NCBI RefSeq assembly: GCF_036227485.1
Contig: NZ_CP109479.1
Location: 1,488,001 to 1,552,000, forward strand
Origin: Streptomyces sp. NBC_01451
Lineage (GTDB): Bacteria; Actinomycetota; Actinomycetes; Streptomycetales; Streptomycetaceae
Direction of reading: 5' to 3'
Length of the DNA: 64,000 bases
A model generated the notes under the pieces. It was not told the origin of the DNA and did not search any database. It saw nothing but the letters and a program-made list of their open reading frames with translations. This document shows positions 45,826-54,799 of this stretch, piece after piece (within the stretch, counting starts at the first letter, position 1; each line of letters starts with the position of its first letter). A program made the translations under genes and the position numbers.

Positions 45826-46240
45826 CCGAGCAGGAGAACCGGGACGGGGCGGGGCGGGGCAGGGCAGGGTCGGCCCCGCCGCGCGCGGTCCGTGCTTGTC
45901 TCGGCCCGCGCCCGCGCGTCGGGCAGTCGCTTCGAGCGACGGCTGGGCATCGGGAAGGGGGCCCGGTGCCCCGCCCACGCGTGTGCGCCTGCGTGGATGG
46001 CGGAGTCGGCCTGGGCGGTAGCGCCTGGCGCGAGAGGATCCGGGCCGGAACCCGCGCGCACGCGGCAGGCCCGGCCCGCAGACCTTCTCTCCTCGTGCCG
46101 GGCAGCGCAGCCGGCGGGTGAGCGGGCCGGGGCCCGCGCGCACGGGGTGGCGGGCGGGGTCCGTGTGCCTGCCGCTCGCGCACCGCGCACAGCGCATCGC
46201 ACCCGGCAGGGATCCGTGCTTTTCCCGCCCGCCCGGCGCG
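45826..46240. other. Gene-free stretch after DedA
   Basis: About 415 bases with no convincing gene. Begins with a ggggc-type tandem run (about 45845-45868). The rest is GC-rich sequence in which all frames stay open by composition, and no frame shows a ribosome-binding site with a recognisable product. Confidence 0.5.
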
Positions 46241-47287
46241 TCAGGTCAGCACACGCGAACCACCGACCGGCAGATCCCACAGGTCCTCGCGGGCCAGGCC
46301 GGCCTTCTCCCAGGCGGTCCGTACCCGGGTCAGCGGTTCGAGGACCGGTTCGGCCGACAGGACGAAGGTCGCCCAGTGCATGGGCGCCATCCGGCGCGCA
46401 CCGAGGTCCATGGCGGCCTGTACCGCCTCTTCGGGGTCGCAGTGGACGTCGCTGAGCCACCAGCGCGGGTCGTACGCGCCGATCGGCAGCAGCGCGAGGT
46501 CGATGCCCGGATAGCGCTGCCCGATGCGGGTGAACCAGTGGCCGTACCCGGTGTCGCCCGCGAAGTAGACGCGCTGCCCGTCCAGGTCGGTGAGGACCCA
46601 GCCGCCCCAGAGGGTCCGGCAGGTGTCGGTGAGGCCGCGCTTGGACCAGTGGTGGGCCGGGACGAAGTCGAAGCGGACGCCACGCAGTTCGGCGGCCTCC
46701 CACCAGTCCAGCTCGGTGACGTGGGTGAACCGGCGCCGCCGGAACCAGCGGCCGAGCCCGGCCGGCACGAACACCGGGGTGTCGCGCGGGAGTCTGCGCA
46801 GGGTCGGGGCGTCGAGGTGGTCGTAGTGGTTGTGGCTGATGACGACGGCGTCGATGCGCGGCAGCGCGCTCCAGGCGACGCCCACGGGGGTGATCCGGGC
46901 CGGTGTGCCGAGGATGCGGCGGGACCAGACCGGGTCGGTGAGGACGGTGAGCCCGCCGATCCTGACCACCCAGCTGGCGTGCCCGGCCCAGGAGGCGGCG
47001 ACGGTGCGCGCGTCCACGCGGGGCAGCGGGCCGGGTTCGAAGGGCAGCCTCGGAATGTCGGCGAGGCCTTCCGGCGTCGGCCGTACCGCGCCTTCTCTGG
47101 CGAATCTGGCCATGCCCATCAGGCCGGGCAGCGGGGTGGTCAGCCGGTCGGCGAAGGACCGGGGCCACACCCGGTTCCCGCGCGGCGGCTGGAGTGCCTC
47201 GGTCGTGGTGGGCGCGCTCGTGGTCGAAGTCGTGGTCGCGCTCGTACCTGTGCTGGTGCTCGTGGTCGACTCGGACTGCTGCGTCAT
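46241..47287 (-). CDS. MBL-fold metallo-hydrolase (NAPE-PLD-like)
   Basis: A 348-residue hydrolase of the N-acyl-PE phospholipase D-like MBL group. The first 35 residues are a Ser/Thr-rich low-complexity head. The core has ASWAGHASWVVRIGGLTVLT, the complete metal motif VISHNHYDHLDAP, then VPAHHWSKRG, VYFAGDTGYG and APMHWATF. Its ATG overlaps the stop of the aminotransferase-like gene (ATGA), so the two are made together. It may hydrolyse a lipid phosphodiester or related ester, by family analogy only. Confidence 0.9.
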   Translation of the reverse strand: MTQQSESTTSTSTGTSATTTSTTSAPTTTEALQPPRGNRVWPRSFADRLTTPLPGLMGMARFAREGAVRPTPEGLADIPRLPFEPGPLPRVDARTVAASWAGHASWVVRIGGLTVLTDPVWSRRILGTPARITPVGVAWSALPRIDAVVISHNHYDHLDAPTLRRLPRDTPVFVPAGLGRWFRRRRFTHVTELDWWEAAELRGVRFDFVPAHHWSKRGLTDTCRTLWGGWVLTDLDGQRVYFAGDTGYGHWFTRIGQRYPGIDLALLPIGAYDPRWWLSDVHCDPEEAVQAAMDLGARRMAPMHWATFVLSAEPVLEPLTRVRTAWEKAGLAREDLWDLPVGGSRVLT

Positions 47288-48531
47288 CGAGGAGGCTCCC
47301 GTCGCTGAGCGTCGTCACAGAGATCGTCGAAGATCGATCCCACCAAGGCCAACGCGCGTCGCACGTGTGGCAGTTCCAGTGGTTCGGGTGATGTGAGCGA
47401 CTGTGTTCGTTCCTCGGGCGTGTCGCCTAGCAGCGCGCCCGTGTCCAGCCGGACGCGCGGTGCCGCGAGGTCGTCCCCGAACCGGTGCCCGCCCGGCACG
47501 GGCATCCCGAGCCGGGCGGTGAGGTGGTCCTCCAGTTCCTGGGCGTCACCGACGCCGCGGGCGCCGAGCGCGGTCCGCAGGGGGCCGAGATCGACGTACA
47601 GATGACGGCCGGCCCTCGGCGGCCGGGCCAGACAGCCCGCGGCGACGACCGCGCTGTGCACGGCGGTGGCCACGCGCGCGTGCAGGCGTACGGCGGCGGT
47701 GAGCCGTTCGGTGACGGGCTCGGGCTCGCCGAGCGCGTAGCCGGCGGCGGCGGCGACCGGTTCGGCGATGCGGGCGCCGAGCGCGGTGAGTACGTCGAGC
47801 ACGCGCGCGCGTAGGGCGTCGCCGGAGGCGTTCGCGGGGAAGCGGGCGAGGGCCGCGGGCCAGCCCGGCGGCAGCAGCGCGCCGCACAGGTCGGTGATGA
47901 CGGTGACCTTCTCGGGCAGCATCTCGGCCGGGCTGAGCAGCACGGTGTCGTGGGGCCGGTGCAGGGTGTCGCGCCAGGTCTCGTCGCTGACCAGGTGGAG
48001 CCCCTCCCCCGCGGCTGCCTCGACGGTCTCGTGGAGGAGTTCGGGCGGCGCCACGGTGGCCGTCGGGTCGTCCGCCACGGACAGTACGAGCAGCCGGGGA
48101 TCACCGCCCTCGGCGCGCACCCTCCGTACGGTCTCCAGCAGGGCGTACGGGTCCGGCACGCCCCCGCACTCGGCCGGTGCGGCCACATGGAACACGGACC
48201 TGCCCAACGCCCGTACCTGGGGCGCCCACCAGGCCGCGCAGGGCCGGGGCACCAGGACGTCGCCGCCGATCGCGGCGGTCAGCGCGTGCAGCAGAGCGGG
48301 GGCGCCGGGCGCGGCGGCCACCCGGTCGGGCCCGGCCGGCAGTCCGCGCCGGGCCCAGTAGCCGCAGGCCGCGCCGAGGAGCGCGGGGCCGCCGCCGGGC
48401 GGCTGGGCGTCGGGGCGACCGGCCGCGGCGGCGAGCACGGCGGCGAGTTCGGGCAGTACGGGGAGTCCGTCGCCGGGGAACGGCGGGCCGTAGCGGACGG
48501 GGCCGTGCCCCTGGGGATCCGTCGGCCGCAT
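47284..48531 (-). CDS. Aminotransferase class I/II-like protein, PLP lysine apparently missing
   Basis: A 415-residue protein with the fold-type I pattern of aminotransferases or amino acid decarboxylases: GAPALLHALTAAIGGDVLVP, LLVLSVADDPTATVAPPELL, and GLHLVSDETWRDTL with the cofactor-type Asp/Glu. Where the PLP lysine should follow (usually SxSKxxxxPGWR), the sequence reads ITDLCGALLPPGWPAALARF, without lysine. The only lysine nearby is in LPEKVTV just before. It may be catalytically dead or have a shifted role. It is coupled to the MBL gene by a 4-base overlap. ATG 48531 is the first plausible start. Confidence 0.75.
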   Translation of the reverse strand: MRPTDPQGHGPVRYGPPFPGDGLPVLPELAAVLAAAAGRPDAQPPGGGPALLGAACGYWARRGLPAGPDRVAAAPGAPALLHALTAAIGGDVLVPRPCAAWWAPQVRALGRSVFHVAAPAECGGVPDPYALLETVRRVRAEGGDPRLLVLSVADDPTATVAPPELLHETVEAAAGEGLHLVSDETWRDTLHRPHDTVLLSPAEMLPEKVTVITDLCGALLPPGWPAALARFPANASGDALRARVLDVLTALGARIAEPVAAAAGYALGEPEPVTERLTAAVRLHARVATAVHSAVVAAGCLARPPRAGRHLYVDLGPLRTALGARGVGDAQELEDHLTARLGMPVPGGHRFGDDLAAPRVRLDTGALLGDTPEERTQSLTSPEPLELPHVRRALALVGSIFDDLCDDAQRREPPR

Positions 48532-48659
48532 GCGTGCCTCCGCGGGGTTGCTGGTGCGGTGTCTGTACCTGCCGTGGCTACGGCTGCGCGCACCCACAGT
48601 CACAGTGACCCGTGGGAGCCCGCCCGGGTTGCTTCCCCTGTACCGGGGCCGCACCCGGG

Positions 48660-49340
48660 TCAGCCGCGTACGGCCGTTCTCCTGCGGCGCAGCCGGTGTA
48701 CGGCGGCCCCGGCCGCGCCCGCGATCAGCACTCCCCCGGCGACCAGCGCGGGCACCGAGTCGGTGAAGGCGCCGCCCTGCCCGGCCTGCACCCCGCGCTG
48801 CACCGGCGCGGGCGTGGGTGCGGGCTCGGCGGGGTGTGTGGGGCAGCCGGACACGTCCTGGAAGTCGCCGCTCCGGGAGTCGCCGCCGTGGGAGCCGGTG
48901 CCGCAGGTGCCGGTGCCGTCGCGCGTCACCGTGAACGTCGCCTTCCACGCCTTGCCCTGGGCCCCGCCCTGCCCGGGACACGTACCGTCGGCCGACCCTT
49001 CGGCGGCGGGGGCGCTCGCGTTCTGGGCGCCCTCGAAACTCCAGTCGGGCGCGATCCTCGCGGTGCCGCTGTAGGCGGGGCCGGTCACCTGGTCGTCGTT
49101 GCCGGGGACCTGCTGGAGCTGGACGGTGCCCTGCTCGAAGCTCTGCGAGTGCGCGTCGATGGTCGCGGGCGGGGTTCCGCCGGTCGCGTCGCAGGCCACG
49201 GAGACGGTGACGGTGCCGCCGGGGCCGACGGTGCCCGGGCTGACCTCCCCGGCGGCGTCCGCGGACACGGCCGGGGCGGCGGCGCCCAGCACGGCACCGG
49301 CCAGGGCGGCGGCGGACAGGACACGGGCGGTGCGGCGCAT
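48660..49340 (-). CDS. Secreted, C-terminally anchored protein of unknown function
   Basis: A 226-residue exported protein. Signal peptide about 1-27 (ALAGAVLGAAAPAVSADA). The middle is a beta-rich domain with four cysteines (VACDATGG, GTCPGQGG, GTGTCGTG, VSGCPTHP). A Pro/Ala linker (PAEPAPTPAPVQ) leads to a terminal helix ALVAGGVLIAGAAGAAV and an Arg-rich tail. This is like a cell-wall or membrane-anchored surface protein, but no LPxTG motif is visible. A GAAGGAG ribosome-binding site precedes the ATG. Confidence 0.75.
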   Translation of the reverse strand: MRRTARVLSAAALAGAVLGAAAPAVSADAAGEVSPGTVGPGGTVTVSVACDATGGTPPATIDAHSQSFEQGTVQLQQVPGNDDQVTGPAYSGTARIAPDWSFEGAQNASAPAAEGSADGTCPGQGGAQGKAWKATFTVTRDGTGTCGTGSHGGDSRSGDFQDVSGCPTHPAEPAPTPAPVQRGVQAGQGGAFTDSVPALVAGGVLIAGAAGAAVHRLRRRRTAVRG

Positions 49341-49809
49341 GGCTGGGCTCCTTCGAGCGGCGGCTGCGGGGCACGTCGGGTGATGCCCCGCACCCCATGA
49401 CAGCCCGCCCGGCGGCGGGGCGCGCGCGGCCGGGCACCATTCGCGGGACGGACACGCCCGAGCGGGTGACACTGCTCGTGCCCGCGGGACGTGCATGAGG
49501 AGGGCGCACGGCCGGTCGAGGACGGGCCAGGTGCGCGGGGCGGTGCCGAGCCGCTCCGGCCCGGTTCCAGCTCGTCGAGCGCGGCGTGGCGCGGGGGAAA
49601 CGGTATCGGAGACCCCTGGCCGGGAGTCGTGGCCCGGTACGCGGGCCGACGGCACTCGTTCGCCCGGGTCGGCCGAGCCGACGGGCGCCCCGTGTTCCAG
49701 GGCGGCCGGGGCGGGTGACGGCGGCCGTTCGTTCCGGCCCCGCTCCCGCGTTCCCCGCTTGCCCGGCTCCCGACCTCCGGTCAACGGGACGGCCGGGAAC
49801 AGCAGTTGC
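49341..49809. other. Gene-free stretch between surface protein and sigma factor
   Basis: About 469 bases holding the promoter side of the surface-protein gene and the 3' side of the sigma-factor gene. I see no convincing gene or strong hairpin. Confidence 0.45.
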
Positions 49810-50604
49810 TCAGGCCGCGTCCCTCATGACCTGGTCCCGCAGCCGGTTGCAGGAGCGGCTGATCAGACGGGAGACGTGCATCTGGGAGATGCCGAGCTGC
49901 TCGGCGATGCAGCTCTGGGTCATGTCCCCGAAGAACCGCATGTAGAGGATGGCGCGTTCACGCTCGGGCAGTGCCTGTAGCCGGGGCTTGACGGCCTCAC
50001 GGTCGATGACGATGTCGAGGGCCGGGTCGGGTGCGCCGAGGGCGTCGCTGAGGGAGTATCCGTCCTCGCTGCCGGGCAGTTCGGCGTCGAGGGAGAGCGC
50101 GGTGAAGCTCTCCAGCGCCTCCAGGCCGACCTTGACGTCCTCCTCGGTCATGTTGGCGTGCTGGGCTATCTCGGCGACGGTGGGCCGGCGGCCCGAGATG
50201 GTCTGCGAGAGGTCCTGCGCGGCGAACCGTACGCGGTTGCGCAGGTCCTGGACCCGGCGAGGCACGTGCAGGGTCCACATGTGGTCGCGGAAGTGGCGCT
50301 TTATCTCACCGGTGACGGTGGGAACGGCGTAGCTCTCGAAGGCGTTGCCGAGCGCGGGGTCGTAGCGGTCTACGGCCTTGACCAGGCCCAACGCGGCCAC
50401 CTGCCGCAGGTCGTCCAGGCCCTCGCCCCGGTTCCGGAAACGGCCGGCGAGCCGGTCGGCCATGGGCAGCCAGGCCTCGACGATCTTCGCCCGGAGGGTG
50501 TCGCGCTGCGGCCCCGGAGGGAGCGCGGCGAGCCTGCGGAACGCCTCCGCGGTGTCGGGGGCGTCGTTGTGGGGGTGTCGCTTCGGACTCGTGTGAGTTC
50601 GCAT
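49810..50604 (-). CDS. RNA polymerase sigma factor, SigB/SigF/SigG family
   Basis: Group 3 sigma factor (264 residues) of the stress and sporulation type. Region 2 contains GEGLDDLRQVAALGLVKAVD and FESYAVPTVTGEIKRHFRDH, then WTLHVPRRVQDLRNRV. Region 3 is PTVAEIAQHANMTEEDV, and region 4 is LPERERAILYMRFFGDMTQS and QLGISQMHVSRLISR. In Streptomyces this family (SigB, SigF, SigG and relatives) is usually held by an anti-sigma factor; none is adjacent. The start ATG 50604 is followed by a short His/Pro head. A 764-base gene-free region lies upstream. Confidence 0.94.
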   Translation of the reverse strand: MRTHTSPKRHPHNDAPDTAEAFRRLAALPPGPQRDTLRAKIVEAWLPMADRLAGRFRNRGEGLDDLRQVAALGLVKAVDRYDPALGNAFESYAVPTVTGEIKRHFRDHMWTLHVPRRVQDLRNRVRFAAQDLSQTISGRRPTVAEIAQHANMTEEDVKVGLEALESFTALSLDAELPGSEDGYSLSDALGAPDPALDIVIDREAVKPRLQALPERERAILYMRFFGDMTQSCIAEQLGISQMHVSRLISRSCNRLRDQVMRDAA

Positions 50605-51368
50605 GTTGCGTCGCAACTCCCTAGGAGTGCTCGGGTTGGACGGGTCCCCGAGGGAGAGTGCGCACAACCGGGACAGACACACCCGGGTCGGTGATCCACC
50701 GCTCCCACGGACGTGCCTCCTGTCCGAAGCACTGTTGCTGCGCCTGCCCCGCCCCATACGCGCCAAACAGTTTTTCGAGAGTGCTGTCCGATGACGAGGT
50801 CTCGGCTGTCCCGGCAGGAGGTCTGCCCGCACTCCTACGCCGAGGACGTCGCCCCGGACATGCCGGAGCCGGTCACCGGCCGGGCCCTGGGGGCAGCGGG
50901 CCGCGATCCTGAAGCAGGCCAGCAACCCGACCGCATGTGGGTGAAACCCTTCTCATGGGGGGGAAGAAGCGCTGCGACGGTGACACCGGCAGCGCAGAGG
51001 GCGGCTTCGGTCAGGACAGCCGTCACCTGGTCAGGAAGTCGGATTCGCCGTTCGGCGCGCGGCCGGAGGGGATACCGCCGGAGGGATACGGCTTCGGGAC
51101 GCGGCCCGAGCGGTTCACTCCTTCTGGACGGCCGGCGGCAGGGCTGGGGCTCGGCGGCCACAACACGGAAGGGCGAAGAGCTCAGGGCTAGTTGGAGCGG
51201 CGCCGCACGGCTCGGCAACGGCGCGAAGCGTCCTCACGTGGGGGTCTGTGCGCCGCGGTATGTGCCGCGGCGCACGGGGGGGGTGCGCAGGCCGACGTAA
51301 GGTCACGCGACCTGTGAGGCCGAGCGGGTCCCGGGACGGGGACACGGGTCCCGGGACGGGGACTGACC
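50605..51368. other. Long stretch without a convincing gene upstream of the sigma factor
   Basis: About 764 bases. Open frames exist on both strands (for example 50937-51191 plus and 50835-51218 minus) but none has both a ribosome-binding site and a recognisable product. It should contain the sigma-factor promoter. A tandem gtcccgggacgggg pair lies at about 51330-51361. Confidence 0.5.
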
Positions 51369-51749
51369 TCAGAACATGGTGTTGTCGTTGGCGCTCTTCT
51401 CGGGCACCTCCTGGATCACGTCCCAGTGCTCGACGATCTTCCCGTCGGCGACGCGCCAGAAGTCCGCGACGGCCATGCCCCGGTCGCCGGGCTTGAGGTG
51501 CAGGTTGCTGTGGGTGACCACCAAGTCCCCTTCTGCGACCGTCCGCTTGATGTCCAGGCGCAGCTCGGGGAACTGACCGTGCAGCCAGTGGACGTAGCCG
51601 ACGAACGCCTGCGGACTGTCCTGGGCCTCGGGGTTGTGCTGGATGTAGCTGTCGCCGAGATGCGCGGCGGCGGCCTGTTCCGGCTGGTAGTCGTTGAACG
51701 CCTGCTCATAGAACGCGACGACGAGCGCCGTGTTGTCGGCAGCGGACAT
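51369..51749 (-). CDS. NTF2/SnoaL-like protein
   Basis: A 126-residue cone-fold (alpha+beta barrel) protein of the SnoaL/ester cyclase group. Typical pieces are VVAFYEQAFNDYQPEQAAAA, YIQHNPEAQDSPQAFVGYV and ADFWRVADGKIVEHWDVIQE. Members act as cyclases, isomerases or hydrolases on small hydrophobic compounds, or have lost catalysis. It is last in a four-gene set on the minus strand after another NTF2 protein, an MBL-fold protein and a DsbA-like protein. The gap to the gene before it is 36 bases. Confidence 0.88.
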   Translation of the reverse strand: MSAADNTALVVAFYEQAFNDYQPEQAAAAHLGDSYIQHNPEAQDSPQAFVGYVHWLHGQFPELRLDIKRTVAEGDLVVTHSNLHLKPGDRGMAVADFWRVADGKIVEHWDVIQEVPEKSANDNTMF

Positions 51750-51785
51750 GCGCCTCTCCTGTTCTTCGAGTGCTGGACGGTGTGT

Positions 51786-52196
51786 CTAGACGGTCATCGC
51801 GTCGCGGACGAGGGCGGTGTCCACGAACTGCTCGAAGCGGACGATGAGTCCGCCGCGCACGACGAAGTGGTGGGCGACACGGACGTCGATCGACTTGCCG
51901 GTGGCCTTGTTGGCGGCGGTGTAGCGGGCCAGGACGACGACGTTCTCGCCGTCCACGACATAGGTGTCGTCGTGCGCGGTCCAGCCCTCCCAGTCCTTGC
52001 CCAGCCGCTCCATCACGTTGGCGGTGACGCCGTCGGGGGTGCGGTAGGTGCCGGCCAGCGGGAAGCCCGCCATCTCCGTCCACTCCACGTCCGGGGCCAG
52101 GGTCGCCCGCAGGGCGTCCAGGTCACCGGCGGCGGAGGCCAGGTACTGACGGCGTACGACGTCGGCGGGCGCCGCGGAAGTCTCGAACTCGGCCAT
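51786..52196 (-). CDS. NTF2/SnoaL-like protein, second copy
   Basis: A 136-residue cone-fold protein. Family parts are VVRRQYLASAAGDLDALRAT, LAPDVEWTEMAGFPLAGTYR and AHHFVVRGGLIVRFEQFVDT; DVEWTEM and PLAGTYR resemble SnoaL-type polyketide cyclases. It differs clearly from the neighbour at 51369, so the pair is not a recent duplication. Its ATG (52196) lies 2 bases after the stop of the MBL gene, a tight operon join. Confidence 0.88.
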   Translation of the reverse strand: MAEFETSAAPADVVRRQYLASAAGDLDALRATLAPDVEWTEMAGFPLAGTYRTPDGVTANVMERLGKDWEGWTAHDDTYVVDGENVVVLARYTAANKATGKSIDVRVAHHFVVRGGLIVRFEQFVDTALVRDAMTV

Positions 52197-52198
52197 GG

Positions 52199-53008
52199 TC
52201 AGCCCCACTTCATCTCGCCCTTGGCGACCTTCGCACCGATCTGCGCGGCGATCAGCATCCCGTTGTCCGGGTAGCGGGCCACGAGCGCTTCCGTCAGCGC
52301 GGCGCCGTCGGCCGCCTTGCCGAGCTCCTCCTCGAAGCCGAGGAGGTACTCGCGGGTGGCGGAGATGGCGGTCGCGTCGGCCGCGGTGCCGGGCAGCCGG
52401 TGGCCGGGGACCACCAGCTCCGGGGCGAGGGCGGCCATCTCGTCGAGCAGGTCGACCCAGGCGGCACGGTCACCGGGAGTGGCGGTGTCGGCGACCCACA
52501 CGTGCTCCTGCTGGAAGAGCAGCACACCGCCCAGGAGGGCGCGCGCCTCGGCCTGCCACAGGTAGTGGCGGTCGGGCAGGGCGGCCGGGCCGCCCTTGAG
52601 CTCGAAACGGTGGCCCTCCAGGGTCAGGGCGTCACCGGTCAGCGGCTGAAGGTCCACCAGGCGGGTGGGCAGGTTGGGGCCAAGCGCGGCCCACGCCTTG
52701 AGCTTGCCCTCGTAGGAGTCCCGGATGTGCTCGATGACCAGCGGCGTCGCCACGAACACCGCGTCGGGGAAGGCGTCCGCTATCACCTCGGCGCCGAAGT
52801 AGAAGTCGGGGTCGGCGTGGGAGACGAAGACCGTGGTCAGCGTCTTGCCCGAGTCGAGGATCTCGGCGGCCAGGCGGTGGCCGTCCGCGCGGGTGAACGC
52901 GGCGTCCACCAGCAGGGCGTCGGTCTCACCGGTGACAAGCGTCGCGGTCTTGTTCTTGCTGCCGGCCGGGAAGTCCAGGTCCAGGACCTTGAAGGACAGG
53001 GCGCTCAT
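52199..53008 (-). CDS. MBL-fold protein with altered metal motif
   Basis: A 269-residue protein of the metallo-beta-lactamase fold. The usual HxHxDH is replaced: His64, Asp66, Asp68, Phe69 in VFVSHADPDFYFGAEVI, against the common HAHPDHYFG. Later LVVPGHRLPG keeps the next ligand. Two metal ligands are changed, so it may bind one metal or act differently. The start follows an AAAGGA ribosome-binding site. It lies between the DsbA-like and NTF2 genes and is probably cotranscribed. Confidence 0.85.
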   Translation of the reverse strand: MSALSFKVLDLDFPAGSKNKTATLVTGETDALLVDAAFTRADGHRLAAEILDSGKTLTTVFVSHADPDFYFGAEVIADAFPDAVFVATPLVIEHIRDSYEGKLKAWAALGPNLPTRLVDLQPLTGDALTLEGHRFELKGGPAALPDRHYLWQAEARALLGGVLLFQQEHVWVADTATPGDRAAWVDLLDEMAALAPELVVPGHRLPGTAADATAISATREYLLGFEEELGKAADGAALTEALVARYPDNGMLIAAQIGAKVAKGEMKWG

Positions 53009-53054
53009 GGCGGTTCCTTTGCGAGTGAGGGGTGCGGGGTGAGGAAAGGAGGAT

Positions 53055-53675
53055 TCAGGGGGTGCGGAGGGTCGCGAGCCGCCGGTCGACCTCGTCGGCG
53101 GTGGCGTGGCCCCGCGCCAGCACGGTGACCCGGTCGCCGTCGGCGGCCAGCAGGGTGGGGAAGCCGGTGACGCCCAGGGAGGCGGCCCGATGGAAGTCGG
53201 CTCCGGCCGCGACCCGCACGCCGGGCCCCTCGAAGGCGTCCACCACGGCGTCGGCGTCCAGGCCGGCCGCCTCGGCGACCGTCCGGTAGGTCGCCGCCTC
53301 GGAGAGGCTGAGGCCGTCGACGTAGAAGGCGCGCTGGAGCGCGATGGCCAGCTCCGCCGCGCGCGCGGGGGACGCCGCACGCAGCGCCGCGAACCCGCGC
53401 GCGGCGACCTCGGAGTCCATCACGAACGAACCGTCGGCGATCAGTCCCTCGTAGGCAGCACCGAACTCGGCACCTGTCAGCTCGGCGATCTGCGCGTTCG
53501 CACCCTGGACGTACCCGAACTCCCGGACCGGCACCCGACGCGACCCCGTGAACAGCCCACCCGAGACCACCTCCACCGGTACGTCCGGATGACGGGAGAC
53601 AACCTCACTCAGGGTTCCGGAGAACCCGTGCGACCAACCGCAGTAGGCATCGAAGACATGGACGAGCTTCATCAA
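53055..53675 (-). CDS. DsbA family protein (FrnE-like) with CGWS site
   Basis: Thioredoxin-fold protein of 206 residues. The active site is FDAYCGWSHGF: Cys12 is kept but the second cysteine of CxxC is Ser15. The cis-Pro loop is VTGFPTLLA. This pattern is seen in the glutathione-S-transferase kappa/HCCA-isomerase branch and in FrnE-like proteins of polyketide and aromatic pathways. No signal peptide, so it acts in the cytoplasm. Start ATG 53675 or the next codon. It is the first gene of the four-gene set, with an AT-richer promoter region upstream. Confidence 0.87.
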   Translation of the reverse strand: MMKLVHVFDAYCGWSHGFSGTLSEVVSRHPDVPVEVVSGGLFTGSRRVPVREFGYVQGANAQIAELTGAEFGAAYEGLIADGSFVMDSEVAARGFAALRAASPARAAELAIALQRAFYVDGLSLSEAATYRTVAEAAGLDADAVVDAFEGPGVRVAAGADFHRAASLGVTGFPTLLAADGDRVTVLARGHATADEVDRRLATLRTP

Positions 53676-54206
53676 GGACCTCGGCAGCGTGGGGAGCCCG
53701 CACTTTCTGCGAGCGATTCACCTGACCAAACAGTAGCTGACTCATCAGATATTTCCTGACCCCTGTGATGTGGGCCATACCGGGATGGCTGACGTCATTA
53801 GATCAGCGTTGCCGCGAGGTCGCAGGTCAGGCCGGGCGAGACAGGAAGCCCCGACCGTGCGGCCGAGGGTGCGAGGACACTGGGCCGCGAGGACGCGAGG
53901 GTCCTCGGTGAATCGTGCGAAGTCCGCTGCGAGGAGGGCCGTACGAAGCAGCGCCGGAGGTTCGTCGGGGGGACCCGGGAGGCACGTACCGCCGCCTCTT
54001 CGTCCAGCGAGGTCGGGCGCACCGGCCGCCGGCGCCGGCCGTCGGGGTCCTCCGCGCGCCCGGCCAGGCCTGCCGCCCCCCATACGGTCCACCAATCGGG
54101 TGAACCCTCCGCGGTCACCACCCGCTCCTGGGGGACGGCCCGCGCCGACAGCCCCGGCCACCGGGCCACCCGGCCGGCCGAGGAAGCGGTCCGGCCGGCG
54201 CGCAGG
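53676..54206. other. Intergenic region upstream of the DsbA operon
   Basis: About 531 bases without a convincing gene. The part next to the DsbA gene is AT-richer. It contains TCAG-N7-CTGA (53745-53759) and two cctgacc direct repeats about 34 bases apart (53721 and 53755), possible operator sites. The remaining GC-rich part has open frames but no recognisable protein. Confidence 0.45.
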
Positions 54207-54707
54207 TCAGCCCTGCGGGGGCGGCACCGGGAAGAGCAGGCAGCTACTGGTGGCGTGCGCGAGGAGACGGTCCTTGGCGTCGACCAACTGCGCCTGGGCG
54301 AGGGCGGTTTGACGGCTCTTGTTGACGATCGTGCCGACGGCGCGCACCACGCCCGTGTCCACGGTGATCCGCCGAAGGAACTTCACCGTCAGGTCGAGCG
54401 AGGTGTACGCCATGCCCTGCGGGAGGGTCGACTGGACGGCGCACCCCGCCGCCGAGTCGAGGAGGGTGGCGAAGATGCCGCCGTGCACGCTGCCGATCGG
54501 GTTGTAGTGCTCCTCCCCCGGCGTCAGGGAGAAGACGGCCCTGCCGTGCTCCACCTCGGTCAGGGTGAAGTCGACGGCGTAGTTGACGGGCGGCGCCGGC
54601 AGTCGCCCCGCCTGAAGCTCGCGCAGGAAGTCGAGGCCGGTCATGCGTCTGGCGGCCTCCGCCAGGATCGCCGGGTCTTCCCACTGATACGTACGCGTTC
54701 GCCCCAT
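54207..54707 (-). CDS. PaaI family thioesterase (hotdog fold)
   Basis: Acyl-CoA thioesterase-type protein (166 residues). The catalytic-region motif is YNPIGSVHGGIFATLLDSAA, as in PaaI/YdiI-like enzymes, followed by YTSLDLTVKFLRRI. The start at 54707 follows GGGAGG; an ATG ten codons upstream is less well placed. The acyl-CoA substrate is unknown. It is divergent from the HxlR regulator gene with 92 bases between, so it is probably under that control. Confidence 0.92.
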   Translation of the reverse strand: MGRTRTYQWEDPAILAEAARRMTGLDFLRELQAGRLPAPPVNYAVDFTLTEVEHGRAVFSLTPGEEHYNPIGSVHGGIFATLLDSAAGCAVQSTLPQGMAYTSLDLTVKFLRRITVDTGVVRAVGTIVNKSRQTALAQAQLVDAKDRLLAHATSSCLLFPVPPPQG

Positions 54708-54799
54708 GGCCGAGCGCCTCCCATCTGACTTTTCCAAGCGAAGCTAGCTGTCGCCTCACCTGACTGTCAATGACGAAGCCAGCGCCGTACGATGGCGGC

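Noticed and set aside
50937..51191. 84-residue plus-strand frame in the gap upstream of the sigma factor
   Set aside because: No clear ribosome-binding site or family, and overlapping frames on both strands are equally open.
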